64,000 bases of DNA. Source: Ruegeria sp. YS9. GTDB lineage: Bacteria > Pseudomonadota > Alphaproteobacteria > Rhodobacterales > Rhodobacteraceae. The DNA is taken from positions 253,501-317,500 of the forward strand of contig NZ_CP102409.1 of the NCBI RefSeq assembly GCF_024628725.1, read 5' to 3'. A model generated the notes under the pieces. It was given only the letters and a program-made list of their open reading frames with translations. It was not told where the DNA came from and did not search any database. A program made the translations under genes and the position numbers. This document shows, piece after piece, positions 26,469 to 36,185 of this stretch (the first letter of the stretch is position 1; each line of letters starts with the position of its first letter).

Positions 26469-26858
26469 ATGGCACGTGACAAGACTCGCGTTAAGCGCAA
26501 AGAGCGCAAGAACATCGCATCGGGCGTTGCCCATGTGAATTCGACCTTCAACAACACCAAGATCCTGATTTCGGACGTGCAGGGCAACGCCATTGCATGG
26601 TCCTCTGCCGGGACCATGGGTTTCAAAGGGTCGCGTAAATCGACACCCTACGCCGCTCAGATGGCTGCCGAAGACGCAGGCAAGAAGGCGCAGGAACATG
26701 GCGTCAAGACGCTGGAAGTCGAAGTTCAGGGCCCCGGTTCGGGCCGTGAATCGGCACTGCGCGCGCTGGCTGCCGTGGGCTTCAACATCACGTCTATCCG
26801 CGACGTGACGCCGATTGCTCACAACGGCTGCCGACCGCCGAAGCGTCGTCGCGTCTAA
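26469..26858 (+). CDS. rpsK: 30S ribosomal protein S11
   Basis: A 129-residue S11 of usual length. The stretches [18 protein letters not shown] and the C-terminus [18 protein letters not shown] are typical. It forms part of the platform near the mRNA exit. It lies 15 bases after rpsM, with GGGAGGGT upstream of its start. Confidence 0.98.
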   Translation: MARDKTRVKRKERKNIASGVAHVNSTFNNTKILISDVQGNAIAWSSAGTMGFKGSRKSTPYAAQMAAEDAGKKAQEHGVKTLEVEVQGPGSGRESALRALAAVGFNITSIRDVTPIAHNGCRPPKRRRV

Positions 26859-26972
26859 GCGATTTTGAATTGAGCTGGGGCTGTGTTTCTGCACGGCCCC
26901 AGCACGTCATTTTGAACCTCGGGCGTCTGCACCTTGTTGGTCATGGGGCGCGGACAGGAATGGAGGGATTAC

Positions 26973-27989
26973 ATGATCCACAAGAATTGGGCCGAATTGA
27001 TCAAGCCGACCCAGCTGGAAGCCAAGCCGGGCAATGATCCTGCACGTCAGGCCACCCTGGTTGCCGAACCGCTGGAGCGTGGCTTTGGTCTGACCCTGGG
27101 CAACGCCCTGCGCCGCGTTCTGATGAGCTCGCTGCAAGGCGCGGCCATCACCAGCGTCCAGATCGACAACGTCCTGCACGAGTTCAGCTCGGTCGCCGGC
27201 GTTCGTGAAGACGTCACCGACATCATCCTGAACCTCAAGCAGGTTGCCCTGCGCATGGAGGTCGAAGGCCCCAAGCGCCTGTCGATCAATGCCAAAGGCC
27301 CCGCAGTCGTCACCGCTGGCGACATCAGCGAAAGCGCCGGTATCGAGGTTCTGAACCGTGATCACGTCATCTGCCACCTGGACGATGGCGCAGACCTGTT
27401 CATGGAACTGACCGTCAACACTGGCAAGGGCTATGTCTCGGCCGAGAAGAACAAGCCCGAAGACGCACCCATCGGCCTGATCCCGATCGACGCGATCTAT
27501 TCGCCGGTCAAAAAGGTCGCCTATGACGTTCAGCCGACCCGTGAAGGTCAGGTTCTGGACTATGACAAACTGACCCTGAAGATCGAAACTGACGGTTCGA
27601 TCACGCCGGAAGACGCGCTGGCCTTTGCCGCTCGTATCCTTCAGGATCAGTTGTCGATCTTCGTCAATTTCGACGAGCCGGAATCGGCAAGCCGTCAGGA
27701 CGAGGACGATGGTCTGGAGTTCAACCCGCTGCTGCTGAAGAAGGTGGACGAGCTGGAACTGTCGGTCCGTTCGGCAAACTGCCTGAAGAACGACAACATC
27801 GTTTACATCGGCGACCTGATCCAGAAGACCGAAGCCGAGATGCTGCGCACCCCGAACTTCGGCCGCAAGTCGCTGAACGAGATCAAGGAAGTGCTGTCCG
27901 GCATGGGTCTGCACCTGGGCATGGATGTCGAGGACTGGCCGCCGGACAACATCGAAGATCTGGCGAAGAAATTCGAAGACGCGTTCTAA
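26973..27989 (+). CDS. rpoA: DNA-directed RNA polymerase subunit alpha
   Basis: A 338-residue alpha subunit. The N-terminal dimerisation domain includes [20 protein letters not shown] near residue 38. The C-terminal DNA- and activator-binding domain includes [19 protein letters not shown] and [13 protein letters not shown]. The start [16 protein letters not shown] at 26973 has GGAGGGATT just upstream, so the longer in-frame start at 26934 is rejected. Confidence 0.99.
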   Translation: MIHKNWAELIKPTQLEAKPGNDPARQATLVAEPLERGFGLTLGNALRRVLMSSLQGAAITSVQIDNVLHEFSSVAGVREDVTDIILNLKQVALRMEVEGPKRLSINAKGPAVVTAGDISESAGIEVLNRDHVICHLDDGADLFMELTVNTGKGYVSAEKNKPEDAPIGLIPIDAIYSPVKKVAYDVQPTREGQVLDYDKLTLKIETDGSITPEDALAFAARILQDQLSIFVNFDEPESASRQDEDDGLEFNPLLLKKVDELELSVRSANCLKNDNIVYIGDLIQKTEAEMLRTPNFGRKSLNEIKEVLSGMGLHLGMDVEDWPPDNIEDLAKKFEDAF

Positions 27990-28107
27990 GCGCGTCTTCC
28001 CCAATGCCCGGGCTGCCGGGGACAAAATGGGCATATCCGCCCCAAGGAGAGCCGGTGACACGCATCGCCGGCCAGACAAAGCAAAACGCGAAAGAAGGAA
28101 CTAGAAA

Positions 28108-28530
28108 ATGCGTCACGCACGTGGTTACCGCCGCCTGAACCGTACTCATGAGCACCGCAAGGCGCTGTTTGCGAACATGGCCGGCTCGCTCATTGAACAT
28201 GAGCAGATCAAAACAACTCTGCCCAAGGCAAAAGAACTGCGCCCGATCGTTGAAAAACTGATCACTCTGGGCAAGCGCGGCGATCTGCACGCCCGCCGTC
28301 AGGCCGCATCGCAGCTGAAAGAAGACAAGGACGTCGCCAAGCTGTTCGAAGTTCTGGGCCCCCGCTACGCCGAGCGTCAGGGCGGTTACGTCCGCATCCT
28401 GAAAGCTGGCTTCCGCTATGGCGACATGGCTCCGATGGCGATCATCGAATTCGTTGACCGCGATCTGGACGCCAAAGGCGCGGCCGACAAAGCCCGCGTC
28501 GCCGCCGAAGAGGCAGCAGACGAAGAGTAA
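28108..28530 (+). CDS. rplQ: 50S ribosomal protein L17
   Basis: A 140-residue L17. [20 protein letters not shown] is the usual N-terminus. An acidic Ala/Glu tail follows the conserved core, as in other alphaproteobacteria. It is the last ribosomal gene of this block and is followed by a strong terminator. Confidence 0.98.
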   Translation: MRHARGYRRLNRTHEHRKALFANMAGSLIEHEQIKTTLPKAKELRPIVEKLITLGKRGDLHARRQAASQLKEDKDVAKLFEVLGPRYAERQGGYVRILKAGFRYGDMAPMAIIEFVDRDLDAKGAADKARVAAEEAADEE

Positions 28531-28554
28531 GACCTGACCCAAGGTCACGATAGA

Positions 28555-28590
28555 ACCTCCGTTCGGGAAACCGGACGGAGGTTTTTTCGT
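28555..28590 (+). terminator. Rho-independent terminator after rplQ
   Basis: AACCTCCGT and ACGGAGGTT arms with further pairing (TCGG / CCGG) in the loop region and a following run of T residues. It closes the rplO-rplQ transcription unit. Confidence 0.9.
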
Positions 28591-28689
28591 TATGGCATGC
28601 CGGGCATGTTGCGGGGCATACCCGACCGCTGACTTGCAATTCAGATTTTGTGTCAGCATATCTGGGCCAATCACAAAAACGGAGCCACC

Positions 28690-30075
28690 ATGATCCGCGT
28701 AATGCTGACCCTTGTTGCCTTGACCTGCGCGACGCAAGGAATGGCCGAAACGAAAGTTCCGCAGTCACAGGCCGAGATTTCGTTGGGATTTGCCCCGGTC
28801 GTAAAACAAGCTGCGCCGGCGGTTGTGAACATCTATGCCAAGATCGTCCGGCAGGGCCGGGCTAGCCCGTTTTTCTCGGACCCGTTCTTTCAGGATTTCT
28901 TTGGCCGGGGATTTGGCGAACCCCGTCAGCGTGTACAAAACTCGCTGGGTTCCGGGGTTATTCTGTCTGACAATGGGTACGTCGTTTCCAACTATCACGT
29001 GGTCGGGTCCGCGACCGAGATCCGGGTTGTCACGACGGATCGGCGCGAGTTTTCGGCTGAGGTTGTGCTGGGTCACGAGGAAAGCGATATCGCGATCCTG
29101 CGGCTGAAAGAGGCCGAAGACCTGCCTTACCTGACCCTTCGCGATTCCGATCAGGTCGAAGTCGGAGAGCTGGCCCTGGCCATCGGAAACCCGTTCGGGG
29201 TGGGGCAGACGGTATCGTCCGGCATCATCTCGGGGCTGGCGCGCACGGGCACGGCAACCGGGAATGGCCGCGGATATTTCATCCAGACGGATGCGGCAAT
29301 CAACCCGGGCAACTCCGGCGGGGCGCTGATCGATGTGAATGGCCAGCTTATCGGGATCAATACCTCGATTCTGACCCGATCGGGTGGGTCAAACGGAATA
29401 GGCTTTGCCATCCCCGCCAATCTGGTGGCGCAATTCCTCAAGCAGGCGCAGCAGGGAAACGAAACCTTCGTCAGCCCGTGGGCAGGAATGTCGGGTCAAC
29501 ACATGAGCGCGGATATCGCGGAATCCCTTGGTCTGGCCATCCCGTTGGGCGTTGTGATCTCTGATCTGCATGAGCTCAGCCCTTTGCGCGACGCAGGGTT
29601 CAGAGTGGGAGACGTGGTAACCCATGTGGACGGGGATGAGGTCAATTCACCCGCCGAGATGAAGTTTCGGATGTCGGTTGCTGGAGTGGGCGGAACCTCG
29701 GTTCTGACCCGTCTGCGCGGCGACCAAAGTGAAGATGTTGAGGTGGCGCTTATCAAAGCCCCCGATGTTCCGGCCGCCGAAGACACGACGTTGAATGACA
29801 GAACCGTTCTTCCGGGGTTGGTGGTGTCCCGGGTCAATCCCGCGGTGATCACCAGGATGGGATTGTCGCTGTCGCAGACCGGTGTCGTCGTGGTGGATCC
29901 CGGCCCGTATGGCGGAAGGGCGGGTTTGCGAACCGGTGATATTCTTGAAAGCATCAATGCCGATGAGATCCAGCGCCCTCGGGACGTTGAGACCGCGCTG
30001 ACCGATCCGGGCCGTTACGTGCAGATAGGTCTGGTGCGCGGGGGGCGGTCCGTCTCTTTGCGGTTCCGGTTGTGA
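28690..30075 (+). CDS. Do-like (DegP/DegQ) periplasmic serine protease
   Basis: A 461-residue HtrA-family protease. A signal peptide (MIRVMLTLVALTCATQGMA) precedes the trypsin-like domain. The triad is visible: His in VSNYHVVGSA, Asp in HEESDIAILRL, Ser in NPGNSGGALIDVNG. Two PDZ domains follow (about 250-340 and 365-455). It degrades or refolds damaged periplasmic proteins. Start 28690 is chosen for the signal peptide and an ACGGAGCC site. The stop is three bases from the rarA start. Confidence 0.95.
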   Translation: MIRVMLTLVALTCATQGMAETKVPQSQAEISLGFAPVVKQAAPAVVNIYAKIVRQGRASPFFSDPFFQDFFGRGFGEPRQRVQNSLGSGVILSDNGYVVSNYHVVGSATEIRVVTTDRREFSAEVVLGHEESDIAILRLKEAEDLPYLTLRDSDQVEVGELALAIGNPFGVGQTVSSGIISGLARTGTATGNGRGYFIQTDAAINPGNSGGALIDVNGQLIGINTSILTRSGGSNGIGFAIPANLVAQFLKQAQQGNETFVSPWAGMSGQHMSADIAESLGLAIPLGVVISDLHELSPLRDAGFRVGDVVTHVDGDEVNSPAEMKFRMSVAGVGGTSVLTRLRGDQSEDVEVALIKAPDVPAAEDTTLNDRTVLPGLVVSRVNPAVITRMGLSLSQTGVVVVDPGPYGGRAGLRTGDILESINADEIQRPRDVETALTDPGRYVQIGLVRGGRSVSLRFRL

Positions 30076-30078
30076 CCT

Positions 30079-31389
30079 GTGAGTGATCTGTTCGATACCG
30101 GGGCGGCAGAACCTGCCGCTTCTCCTCACCGGCCTCTGGCTGACCGGTTGCGGCCTCGAACCCTGGCCGAGGTGATCGGGCAGGAACAAGTGCTGGGCCC
30201 CGAGGCCCCGCTGGGGGTCATGCTGGCGGCAGGTAGTTTGTCCAGCCTGATCTTCTGGGGTCCACCCGGAGTTGGAAAGACGACGATTGCACGGCTGTTG
30301 GCGCAGGAAACCGATCTGCATTTCGTTCAGATCAGTGCGATCTTTACCGGTGTGCCGGATCTGAAGAAAGTTTTCGAGGCCGCGAAAATACGCCGCCAGA
30401 ACGGGCAGGGCACCTTGTTGTTCGTGGACGAGATCCACCGTTTCAACAAGGCTCAGCAAGATGGGTTTCTGCCCCATATGGAAGACGGCACCATTCTGTT
30501 GGTCGGCGCAACGACCGAGAACCCGTCATTCGAGCTGAATGCCGCTGTGCTCAGCCGGTCGCAGGTGCTGGTGCTGGAACGGCTCAGCCTTGCCGATCTG
30601 GAGCGTCTGACCCAGCGGGCCGAAAAAGAGCTGAACCATGCGTTGCCATTGACGCCTGCCGCACGCGATGCGTTGCAGGAGATGGCCGATGGCGACGGTC
30701 GGGCTTTGCTGAACCTGATCGAACAGGTTTCGGCGTGGAAGGTGGATGCGCCGCTGGGCCCTGATGCGCTGTCGACGCGATTGATGCGGCGGGCCGCAAA
30801 ATACGACAAGTCCGGTGATGAGCATTACAACCTGATCTCGGCCCTGCACAAATCGGTGCGCGGCTCTGACCCGGATGCGGCTTTGTATTGGTTTGCGCGC
30901 ATGCTGACCGGGGGCGAGGACCCAAGGTATCTTGCACGCAGGATCACACGCATGGCGGTCGAGGATATAGGCTTGGCCGATCCACAGGCGCAGGCCATTT
31001 GCTTGCAATCGTGGGAAACCTACGAACGTCTGGGTTCCCCGGAAGGAGAGTTGGCGCTTGCTCAGGCGCTGGTCTATCTAGCGCTGGCGCCAAAATCCAA
31101 CGGCACCTATGTCGGCTACAAGGCGGCAATGCGATTGGCCAAGCAGTCGGGCAGCGAGCCACCGCCCAAGCATATCCTGAACGCGCCGACCTCTTTGATG
31201 AAGGATCAGGGTTACGGCGCGGGCTATGCCTATGACCATGATGCCGAGGACGGGTTTTCCGGTCAGGACTACTTCCCCGAGACGATGAAACGCCCGGTTC
31301 TGTATCAACCGGTCGAACGTGGGTTTGAGCGTGAGCTGAAGAAGCGCCTCGATTACTTTGCCAAGCTGCGGGCGCAGCGTAACAGTTAG
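30079..31389 (+). CDS. rarA: Replication-associated recombination protein A (RarA/MgsA)
   Basis: A 436-residue AAA+ ATPase acting at stalled replication forks. Walker A is GPPGVGKTTIARLLA near residue 58, Walker B LLFVDEIHRFNKAQQD near 114, sensor 1 GATTENPSFE. The C-terminal tetramerisation part contains SALHKSVRGSDPDAALYW and GNLIYPTSL-type text here as HILNAPTSLMKDQGYG. The start is GTG at 30079, three bases after the protease stop, so the two are probably cotranscribed. Confidence 0.95.
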   Translation: MSDLFDTGAAEPAASPHRPLADRLRPRTLAEVIGQEQVLGPEAPLGVMLAAGSLSSLIFWGPPGVGKTTIARLLAQETDLHFVQISAIFTGVPDLKKVFEAAKIRRQNGQGTLLFVDEIHRFNKAQQDGFLPHMEDGTILLVGATTENPSFELNAAVLSRSQVLVLERLSLADLERLTQRAEKELNHALPLTPAARDALQEMADGDGRALLNLIEQVSAWKVDAPLGPDALSTRLMRRAAKYDKSGDEHYNLISALHKSVRGSDPDAALYWFARMLTGGEDPRYLARRITRMAVEDIGLADPQAQAICLQSWETYERLGSPEGELALAQALVYLALAPKSNGTYVGYKAAMRLAKQSGSEPPPKHILNAPTSLMKDQGYGAGYAYDHDAEDGFSGQDYFPETMKRPVLYQPVERGFERELKKRLDYFAKLRAQRNS

Positions 31390-31487
31390 TTACGCAGGGT
31401 CAGTCGTGGGCGTTCCGCGGCGTCACAGGCGACAGGATTGAAATTGGACGCTTCCCTTGGGTCAACGCTTGCAGGGGAGGACTTGAT

Positions 31488-32294
31488 ATGTCGGTTTCAA
31501 TCGAAAAATCCGAAGATGTCTGGACCGTCGTTCACGACAGGCCGGATGCGCGGAACGCTGTTGATACGGAACATGCCGAGGCTTTGGCAGAGGCATTTCT
31601 GAGTTTTGAGGCCAGTTCGGCCAAGGCTGCGGTGTTTTGGGGCAAAGGTGGCAATTTCTGCGCAGGGTGGGATCTGAAACTTGCCGCATCGCTGGCCAAT
31701 CCGGAACGGCGTGAGGCTTACTTTGATAAACTTGCTTTTCCTATCGGGTCAGCCCCCTCAACGCTTGGGCCGATGGGACCGTCGCGGCTGGAGCTTTCGA
31801 AACCCGTCATTGCTGCGGTTGAAGGCGCGGCAGTGGCCGGAGGAATGGAGCTTGCCTTGTGGTGCGATATCCGGGTGATGGCGCAAACCGCTTACATGGG
31901 CGTTTTCTGCCGCCGCTGGGGGATCACCCTGATGGATGGTGGCTCGGTCAGGTTGCCGCGTCTGGTGGGGCAGGGCAAGGCGTTGGAAATCGCTCTGACT
32001 GGTCGCAACGTCGAAGCTGAAGAGTGTTACAGGATTGGGTTGGCGGAAAAGGTCGTCCCACAAGGCACAGCACGCAGTGCGGCTGAAGACATGGCTCATG
32101 AAATCGCCCGTTTCCCGCAAGAGGCCGTTCGGGCAGACCGCCGATCGATCATAGAAACGCGTGGAATGCCGGTACGTGACGCGCTCAAGGTCGAATGGGC
32201 CAACGGGTTGGACGCCATTCGCCGTGAAGGTACCGCTGGTGCGGCCCGTTTTCGGGATGGAGCGGGGCGGCACGGCGACTTCTCGAACATCTGA
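31488..32294 (+). CDS. Enoyl-CoA hydratase/isomerase (crotonase) family protein
   Basis: A 268-residue crotonase-fold protein. The first oxyanion-hole segment reads GKGGNFCAGWDLKLAA, the second EGAAVAGGMELALWCDIRV. The usual catalytic Glu after a Pro (P-E) is not evident: the region reads GVFCRRWGITLMDGGSVRL. It may therefore be a hydratase variant or another crotonase activity. AGGGGAGG stands before the ATG. It sits in a plus-strand run but has no evident pathway partner. Confidence 0.85.
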   Translation: MSVSIEKSEDVWTVVHDRPDARNAVDTEHAEALAEAFLSFEASSAKAAVFWGKGGNFCAGWDLKLAASLANPERREAYFDKLAFPIGSAPSTLGPMGPSRLELSKPVIAAVEGAAVAGGMELALWCDIRVMAQTAYMGVFCRRWGITLMDGGSVRLPRLVGQGKALEIALTGRNVEAEECYRIGLAEKVVPQGTARSAAEDMAHEIARFPQEAVRADRRSIIETRGMPVRDALKVEWANGLDAIRREGTAGAARFRDGAGRHGDFSNI

Positions 32295-32414
32295 GAACCA
32301 TAGCCAGATACCTTGACTCTTGCCGCGTTGCGCGCGACAGACGCCCATGATTTCTGGGACACGGGTAAACACGCAATCCGGGCGGATCACCCGCGCGGAA
32401 CAAGGGGTAATGGC

Positions 32415-33458
32415 ATGAGTGGCGTACAGATGATTACAGTCGCTGAAGGGGATGGGGACCAGCGCGTGGATCGTTGGCTGCGCCGCCTGTTTCCGCATGT
32501 CAGCCAGGGGCGCATTGAAAAGATGTGCCGCAAGGGGGAATTGCGTGTTGACGGAAGCCGCGCCAAGGCCTCGACCCGGTTGGAGGCAGGGCAGGTGGTT
32601 CGCGTGCCGCCCCTTCCGGATGCCGATCACAAACCGGCCGAGGTCAAGCATCGTATCTCGGATGCGGATGCCAAGATGATCCAGTCCTGCGTGATCTACC
32701 GCGACGATCACATTCTGGCCCTGAACAAGCCGCATGGCCTGCCGGTGCAAGGCGGCAGCGGGCAGACCCGGCATGTTGACAGCCTGTCCGAAGCATTGCG
32801 GTTCGGCTATGACGAGAACCCTCGGCTGGTCCATAGATTGGACAAGGACACGTCAGGTGTTCTGCTGCTGGCCCGCACGCGGGAGGCCGCCAAGGGTCTG
32901 ACGGCCGCCTTCCGTCATCGTGATACGCGCAAGATCTACTGGGCGCTGGTTGCCGGTGTTCCGACACCGTACCTGGGTGAGATCAAAACCGGCCTTGTCA
33001 AAGCGCCGGGTCATGGCAAGCACGGTGAGGGCGAAAAGATGATCCCCGTGCATATGAACGAAATTGACAGCACTCCGGGCGCGAAACGCGCGCATACGCA
33101 TTACGCAACCCTCTATCGGGTTGCCAGCCGCGCTGCATGGGTGGCGATGGAGCCGATCACCGGACGGACGCACCAATTGCGGGCTCATATGGCCGCAATC
33201 GGGCACCCGATCATCGGCGACGGAAAATACGGCGGTTCGGGTCAGGAAAACCTTGGCGACGGATGGGGCGCGCAACTGGGCGGAGTCATAAGCAAAAAGC
33301 TGCATTTGCACGCAAGGCGGCTGTCCTTCCTGCATCCGATGACGCGGAAACCGGTGACGGTGACGGCGCCCCTGCCCGAGCACATGAAACACAGCTGGGA
33401 CACGTTCGGATGGAGCGAGGATCTGGCGGCTGACGACCCGTTTGAGAAGCTGCAATGA
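32415..33458 (+). CDS. RluA-family rRNA pseudouridine synthase (RluC/D-like)
   Basis: A 347-residue protein. The N-terminal S4 RNA-binding domain is about residues 13-75. The catalytic domain has the RluA signature VHRLDKDTSGVLLLAR near 140 with the catalytic Asp, and ALVAGVPTP and GRTHQLRAHMAAIGHPI further on. It converts uridines in 23S rRNA to pseudouridine; which sites cannot be said. Start 32415 has AAGGGG upstream. The stop overlaps the next gene by four bases. Confidence 0.92.
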   Translation: MSGVQMITVAEGDGDQRVDRWLRRLFPHVSQGRIEKMCRKGELRVDGSRAKASTRLEAGQVVRVPPLPDADHKPAEVKHRISDADAKMIQSCVIYRDDHILALNKPHGLPVQGGSGQTRHVDSLSEALRFGYDENPRLVHRLDKDTSGVLLLARTREAAKGLTAAFRHRDTRKIYWALVAGVPTPYLGEIKTGLVKAPGHGKHGEGEKMIPVHMNEIDSTPGAKRAHTHYATLYRVASRAAWVAMEPITGRTHQLRAHMAAIGHPIIGDGKYGGSGQENLGDGWGAQLGGVISKKLHLHARRLSFLHPMTRKPVTVTAPLPEHMKHSWDTFGWSEDLAADDPFEKLQ

Positions 33459-34126
33459 GCGCACCCTTGCGGCTGGTCCTGTTCGACGTCGATGGTACCC
33501 TGGTCGACAGTCAGGGCAGCATCGTTCATTCCATGACCGCCAGCTTTCAGGCCGCTTCCGTGCCGGTTCCGACGCGAAAGGCGATCCTGTCCATTGTCGG
33601 CTTGTCGCTACCGCACGCCATCGCACGGTTGGCGCCGGAACAGCCCGTCTCGGTCCAGAACGATCTGGTTGAAGGGTATAAAGAGGCCTTTCACGCCCAT
33701 CGTCTTGAATTGGGCGCGGCAAGTTCGCCGCTGTACCCCGGTGCGCGCGAGGCGATTGAAGCGTTGCATGCCGTGCCCGAAGTGCTTCTTGGCGTGGCAA
33801 CCGGCAAGTCGCAGCGCGGGTTGGACGCATTGATCGAAGCCCACGGGCTGGAACCGTATTTCGTGACCCGACAGGTCGCGGATCACCACCCGTCAAAGCC
33901 GCATCCGTCCATGGTGCAGACCGCATTGGCGGAAACCGGGGTCGATCCGGCCTGTGCAGTGATGATCGGCGACACGAGCTTTGACATGGATATGGCCGCG
34001 GCCGCCGGCGTTCGCGGCATCGGCGTCACCTGGGGCTATCACGACCGATCGGCTCTGACGGCAGCTTCTTGTATTGTCGAAACCTTTGACCAGTTGCCCA
34101 ATGCGCTGGCTGGGATGTGGAATTGA
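33455..34126 (+). CDS. HAD-superfamily hydrolase (phosphoglycolate phosphatase-like)
   Basis: A 223-residue HAD subfamily I phosphatase. Motif I is LFDVDGTLVDSQG at residues 8-20, motif II the Thr in GVATGKSQRG, motifs III and IV the Lys in HPSKPHPSM and MIGDTSFDMDMAAAAG. The helical cap lies between motifs I and II. The substrate is not certain. The ATG overlaps the pseudouridine synthase stop, and the atp12 gene starts three bases after this stop. Confidence 0.9.
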   Translation: MSAPLRLVLFDVDGTLVDSQGSIVHSMTASFQAASVPVPTRKAILSIVGLSLPHAIARLAPEQPVSVQNDLVEGYKEAFHAHRLELGAASSPLYPGAREAIEALHAVPEVLLGVATGKSQRGLDALIEAHGLEPYFVTRQVADHHPSKPHPSMVQTALAETGVDPACAVMIGDTSFDMDMAAAAGVRGIGVTWGYHDRSALTAASCIVETFDQLPNALAGMWN

Positions 34127-34129
34127 AAG

Positions 34130-34837
34130 ATGAGTGACTGGAAACCGAAACGCTTCTGGAAGGACAGCACCGTTGTCGCGGTTGATGGCGGCTTCACCGT
34201 CGAACTGGATGGCCGCAGGGTCAAAACACCCGCCAAGGCAGACCTGATCCTGCCAACCCGCCCCATGGCCGAAGCGGTGGCAGGGGAATGGGACGCCCAG
34301 GAAAAAGAGGTTGATCCTGCCGCGATGCCTTTCACCCGTTCTGCAAATGCAGCGATTGACAAAGTCCGCATCCAGCACGGCGAAGTTGCCGACATGCTGG
34401 CCGATTATGGCGATTCTGATTTGTTGTGCTATCGCGCAACCCACCCGCAGGAGTTGCATGATCGTCAGAGCGCCGAATGGGATCCCGCCCTGGATTGGGC
34501 CGAGACCGCACTGTCCGCCCGTCTGGTTCCGGTTGCCGGGGTTCTGCATCAACCGCAGTCGGAATCCGCCCTGGCGACATTGCGATCTCGGGTGCACGGG
34601 CTGGATGCGTTCCAACTGGCCGCTTTTCACGATCTGGTCAGCCTGTCGGGGTCATTGATTCTTGGCTTTGCGGCCGCCATGAATTGGCGCAATCCGGACG
34701 AAATATGGCGCATTTCAAGATTGGATGAAACCTGGCAGATTGAACAATGGGGCCATGACGAAGAAGCCCATCAGGTTGCCGAGACCAAGAAAGCGGCATT
34801 CATGCATGCCAAACGCTTCTTTGACATATCGGTTTGA
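34130..34837 (+). CDS. ATP12 family chaperone (F1-ATPase alpha assembly)
   Basis: A 235-residue ATP12-family protein, found in alphaproteobacteria and mitochondria, which helps assemble F1-ATPase alpha. Diagnostic stretches are PKRFWKDSTVVAVDGGFTV and LDGRRVKTPAKADLILPT, with MPFTRSANAAID further on. It is the end of a tight rluA-HAD-atp12 cluster. An imperfect hairpin at about 34876-34912 (GGGCCTGATCCATCG / CGATGATCCGGCCC) follows and may terminate this unit. Confidence 0.92.
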   Translation: MSDWKPKRFWKDSTVVAVDGGFTVELDGRRVKTPAKADLILPTRPMAEAVAGEWDAQEKEVDPAAMPFTRSANAAIDKVRIQHGEVADMLADYGDSDLLCYRATHPQELHDRQSAEWDPALDWAETALSARLVPVAGVLHQPQSESALATLRSRVHGLDAFQLAAFHDLVSLSGSLILGFAAAMNWRNPDEIWRISRLDETWQIEQWGHDEEAHQVAETKKAAFMHAKRFFDISV

Positions 34838-35042
34838 TCCTAAATTCCGGTTTTTTGAGCAAATCTGTAAACAGCTTGGGGCCTGATCCATCGTTTTCGA
34901 TGATCCGGCCCTTGACGTTTGTTTATGAATACGCCCAAACTCGGTGCCACTAAAGGGGAGACACCTTTGGGGTAACCTATCCGGCATCCACTTGCCGGGC
35001 AGAGCCGTCTCGGACGGGGCGGAAAATCAGGAAGAGGTAAAA

Positions 35043-36059
35043 ATGAAAAAATCCGTATTCTTGGGCGCGGCAACGATTGCCGGTCTTGCTGCTGGCGCAG
35101 CCATGGCAGGGACCGTTGACGACGTTAAAGCACGCGGCAAGCTGAATTGTGGTGTGACCACCGGTCTGGTTGGTTTTGCTGCGCCCGACGCCAATGGCGA
35201 ATGGCAGGGCTTTGACGTATCGCTGTGCCGCGCCGTTGCTGCTGCCGTTCTGGGCGACGCCAACGCCGTTGAATTCGTTCCGACCACCGGTAAGACACGC
35301 TTTACCGCTCTGGCCTCTGGCGAGATCGACATGCTGGCACGGAACACCACCTGGACCTTCAGCCGCGACGTCGACCTGAAGTTCGAATTCACCGGCGTGA
35401 ACTATTATGACGGTCAGGGCTTCATGGTTCCCAAGGCGCTGGGCGTCAGCTCGGCCAAGGAACTGGACGGCGCCCGTGTCTGCATCCAGACCGGTACCAC
35501 CACCGAGCTGAACCTGGCCGATTTCTTCCGTGCCAACAACATCAGCTACGAGCCGGTTCCGATCGAAACCAACGCCGAAGCGCAGCAGCAGTACCTGGCT
35601 GGTGCATGTGACGTTTACACCACCGACGCATCGGGTCTGGCTGCAACCCGCGCCACCTTCGAAGCGCCGGACGAGCACATCCTGCTGCCCGAAATCATCT
35701 CGAAAGAGCCGCTGGGCCCGCTGGTCCGTCATGGCGACCACGAGTGGGGCGACGTCGTGCGCTGGACTCTGAACGCACTGATTTCGGCTGAAGAGCTGGG
35801 CGTGACATCGGCAAACATCGACGAACTGAGCGCCGGCACCGACAACCCGGAAATCAACCGCCTGCTGGGTACAGAAGGCACTCTGGGTGAAATGCTGGGT
35901 CTGGACGCCGACTGGGCTGCCAAAGCGATCAAAGCTGGCGGCAACTATGGTGAAATCTTCGCCAAGAACATCGGTGAAGAAACACCGATCGGTCTGGCGC
36001 GCGGCCTGAACGCACAGTGGACCGAAGGTGGTCTGCTGTACTCGCCGCCGTTCCGTTAA
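35043..36059 (+). CDS. bztA: Glutamate/glutamine/aspartate/asparagine ABC transporter, periplasmic binding protein
   Basis: A 338-residue type 3 solute-binding protein. A signal peptide (MKKSVFLGAATIAGLAAGAAMA) is followed by CGVTTGLVGFAAPDANGEW and GFDVSLCRAVAAAVLGD, typical of BztA/AapJ. It captures acidic amino acids and amides for BztBCD. Start 35043 (AGGAAGAGG upstream) gives the signal peptide. A hairpin terminator lies between bztA and bztB, which would make the binding protein more abundant than the permease. Confidence 0.97.
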   Translation: MKKSVFLGAATIAGLAAGAAMAGTVDDVKARGKLNCGVTTGLVGFAAPDANGEWQGFDVSLCRAVAAAVLGDANAVEFVPTTGKTRFTALASGEIDMLARNTTWTFSRDVDLKFEFTGVNYYDGQGFMVPKALGVSSAKELDGARVCIQTGTTTELNLADFFRANNISYEPVPIETNAEAQQQYLAGACDVYTTDASGLAATRATFEAPDEHILLPEIISKEPLGPLVRHGDHEWGDVVRWTLNALISAEELGVTSANIDELSAGTDNPEINRLLGTEGTLGEMLGLDADWAAKAIKAGGNYGEIFAKNIGEETPIGLARGLNAQWTEGGLLYSPPFR

Positions 36060-36074
36060 GGCATAAATGGAGGA

Positions 36075-36102
36075 GGGCGCAGGGCAACCTGCGCCCTTTT
36101 CT
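36075..36102 (+). terminator. Attenuating terminator between bztA and bztB
   Basis: Perfect 9-bp arms GGGCGCAGG (36075-36083) and CCTGCGCCC (36088-36096) with a GCAA loop, followed by TTTTCT. Its position inside the bzt operon implies partial termination after bztA. Confidence 0.85.
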
Positions 36103-36185
36103 ACAATAAATTGCTGCGGGCAGATGCAGAGCGGGGAAAACCTCGCCGATATTTAACAGCTCGCAAGCCACGGGGATCCCAAAAT

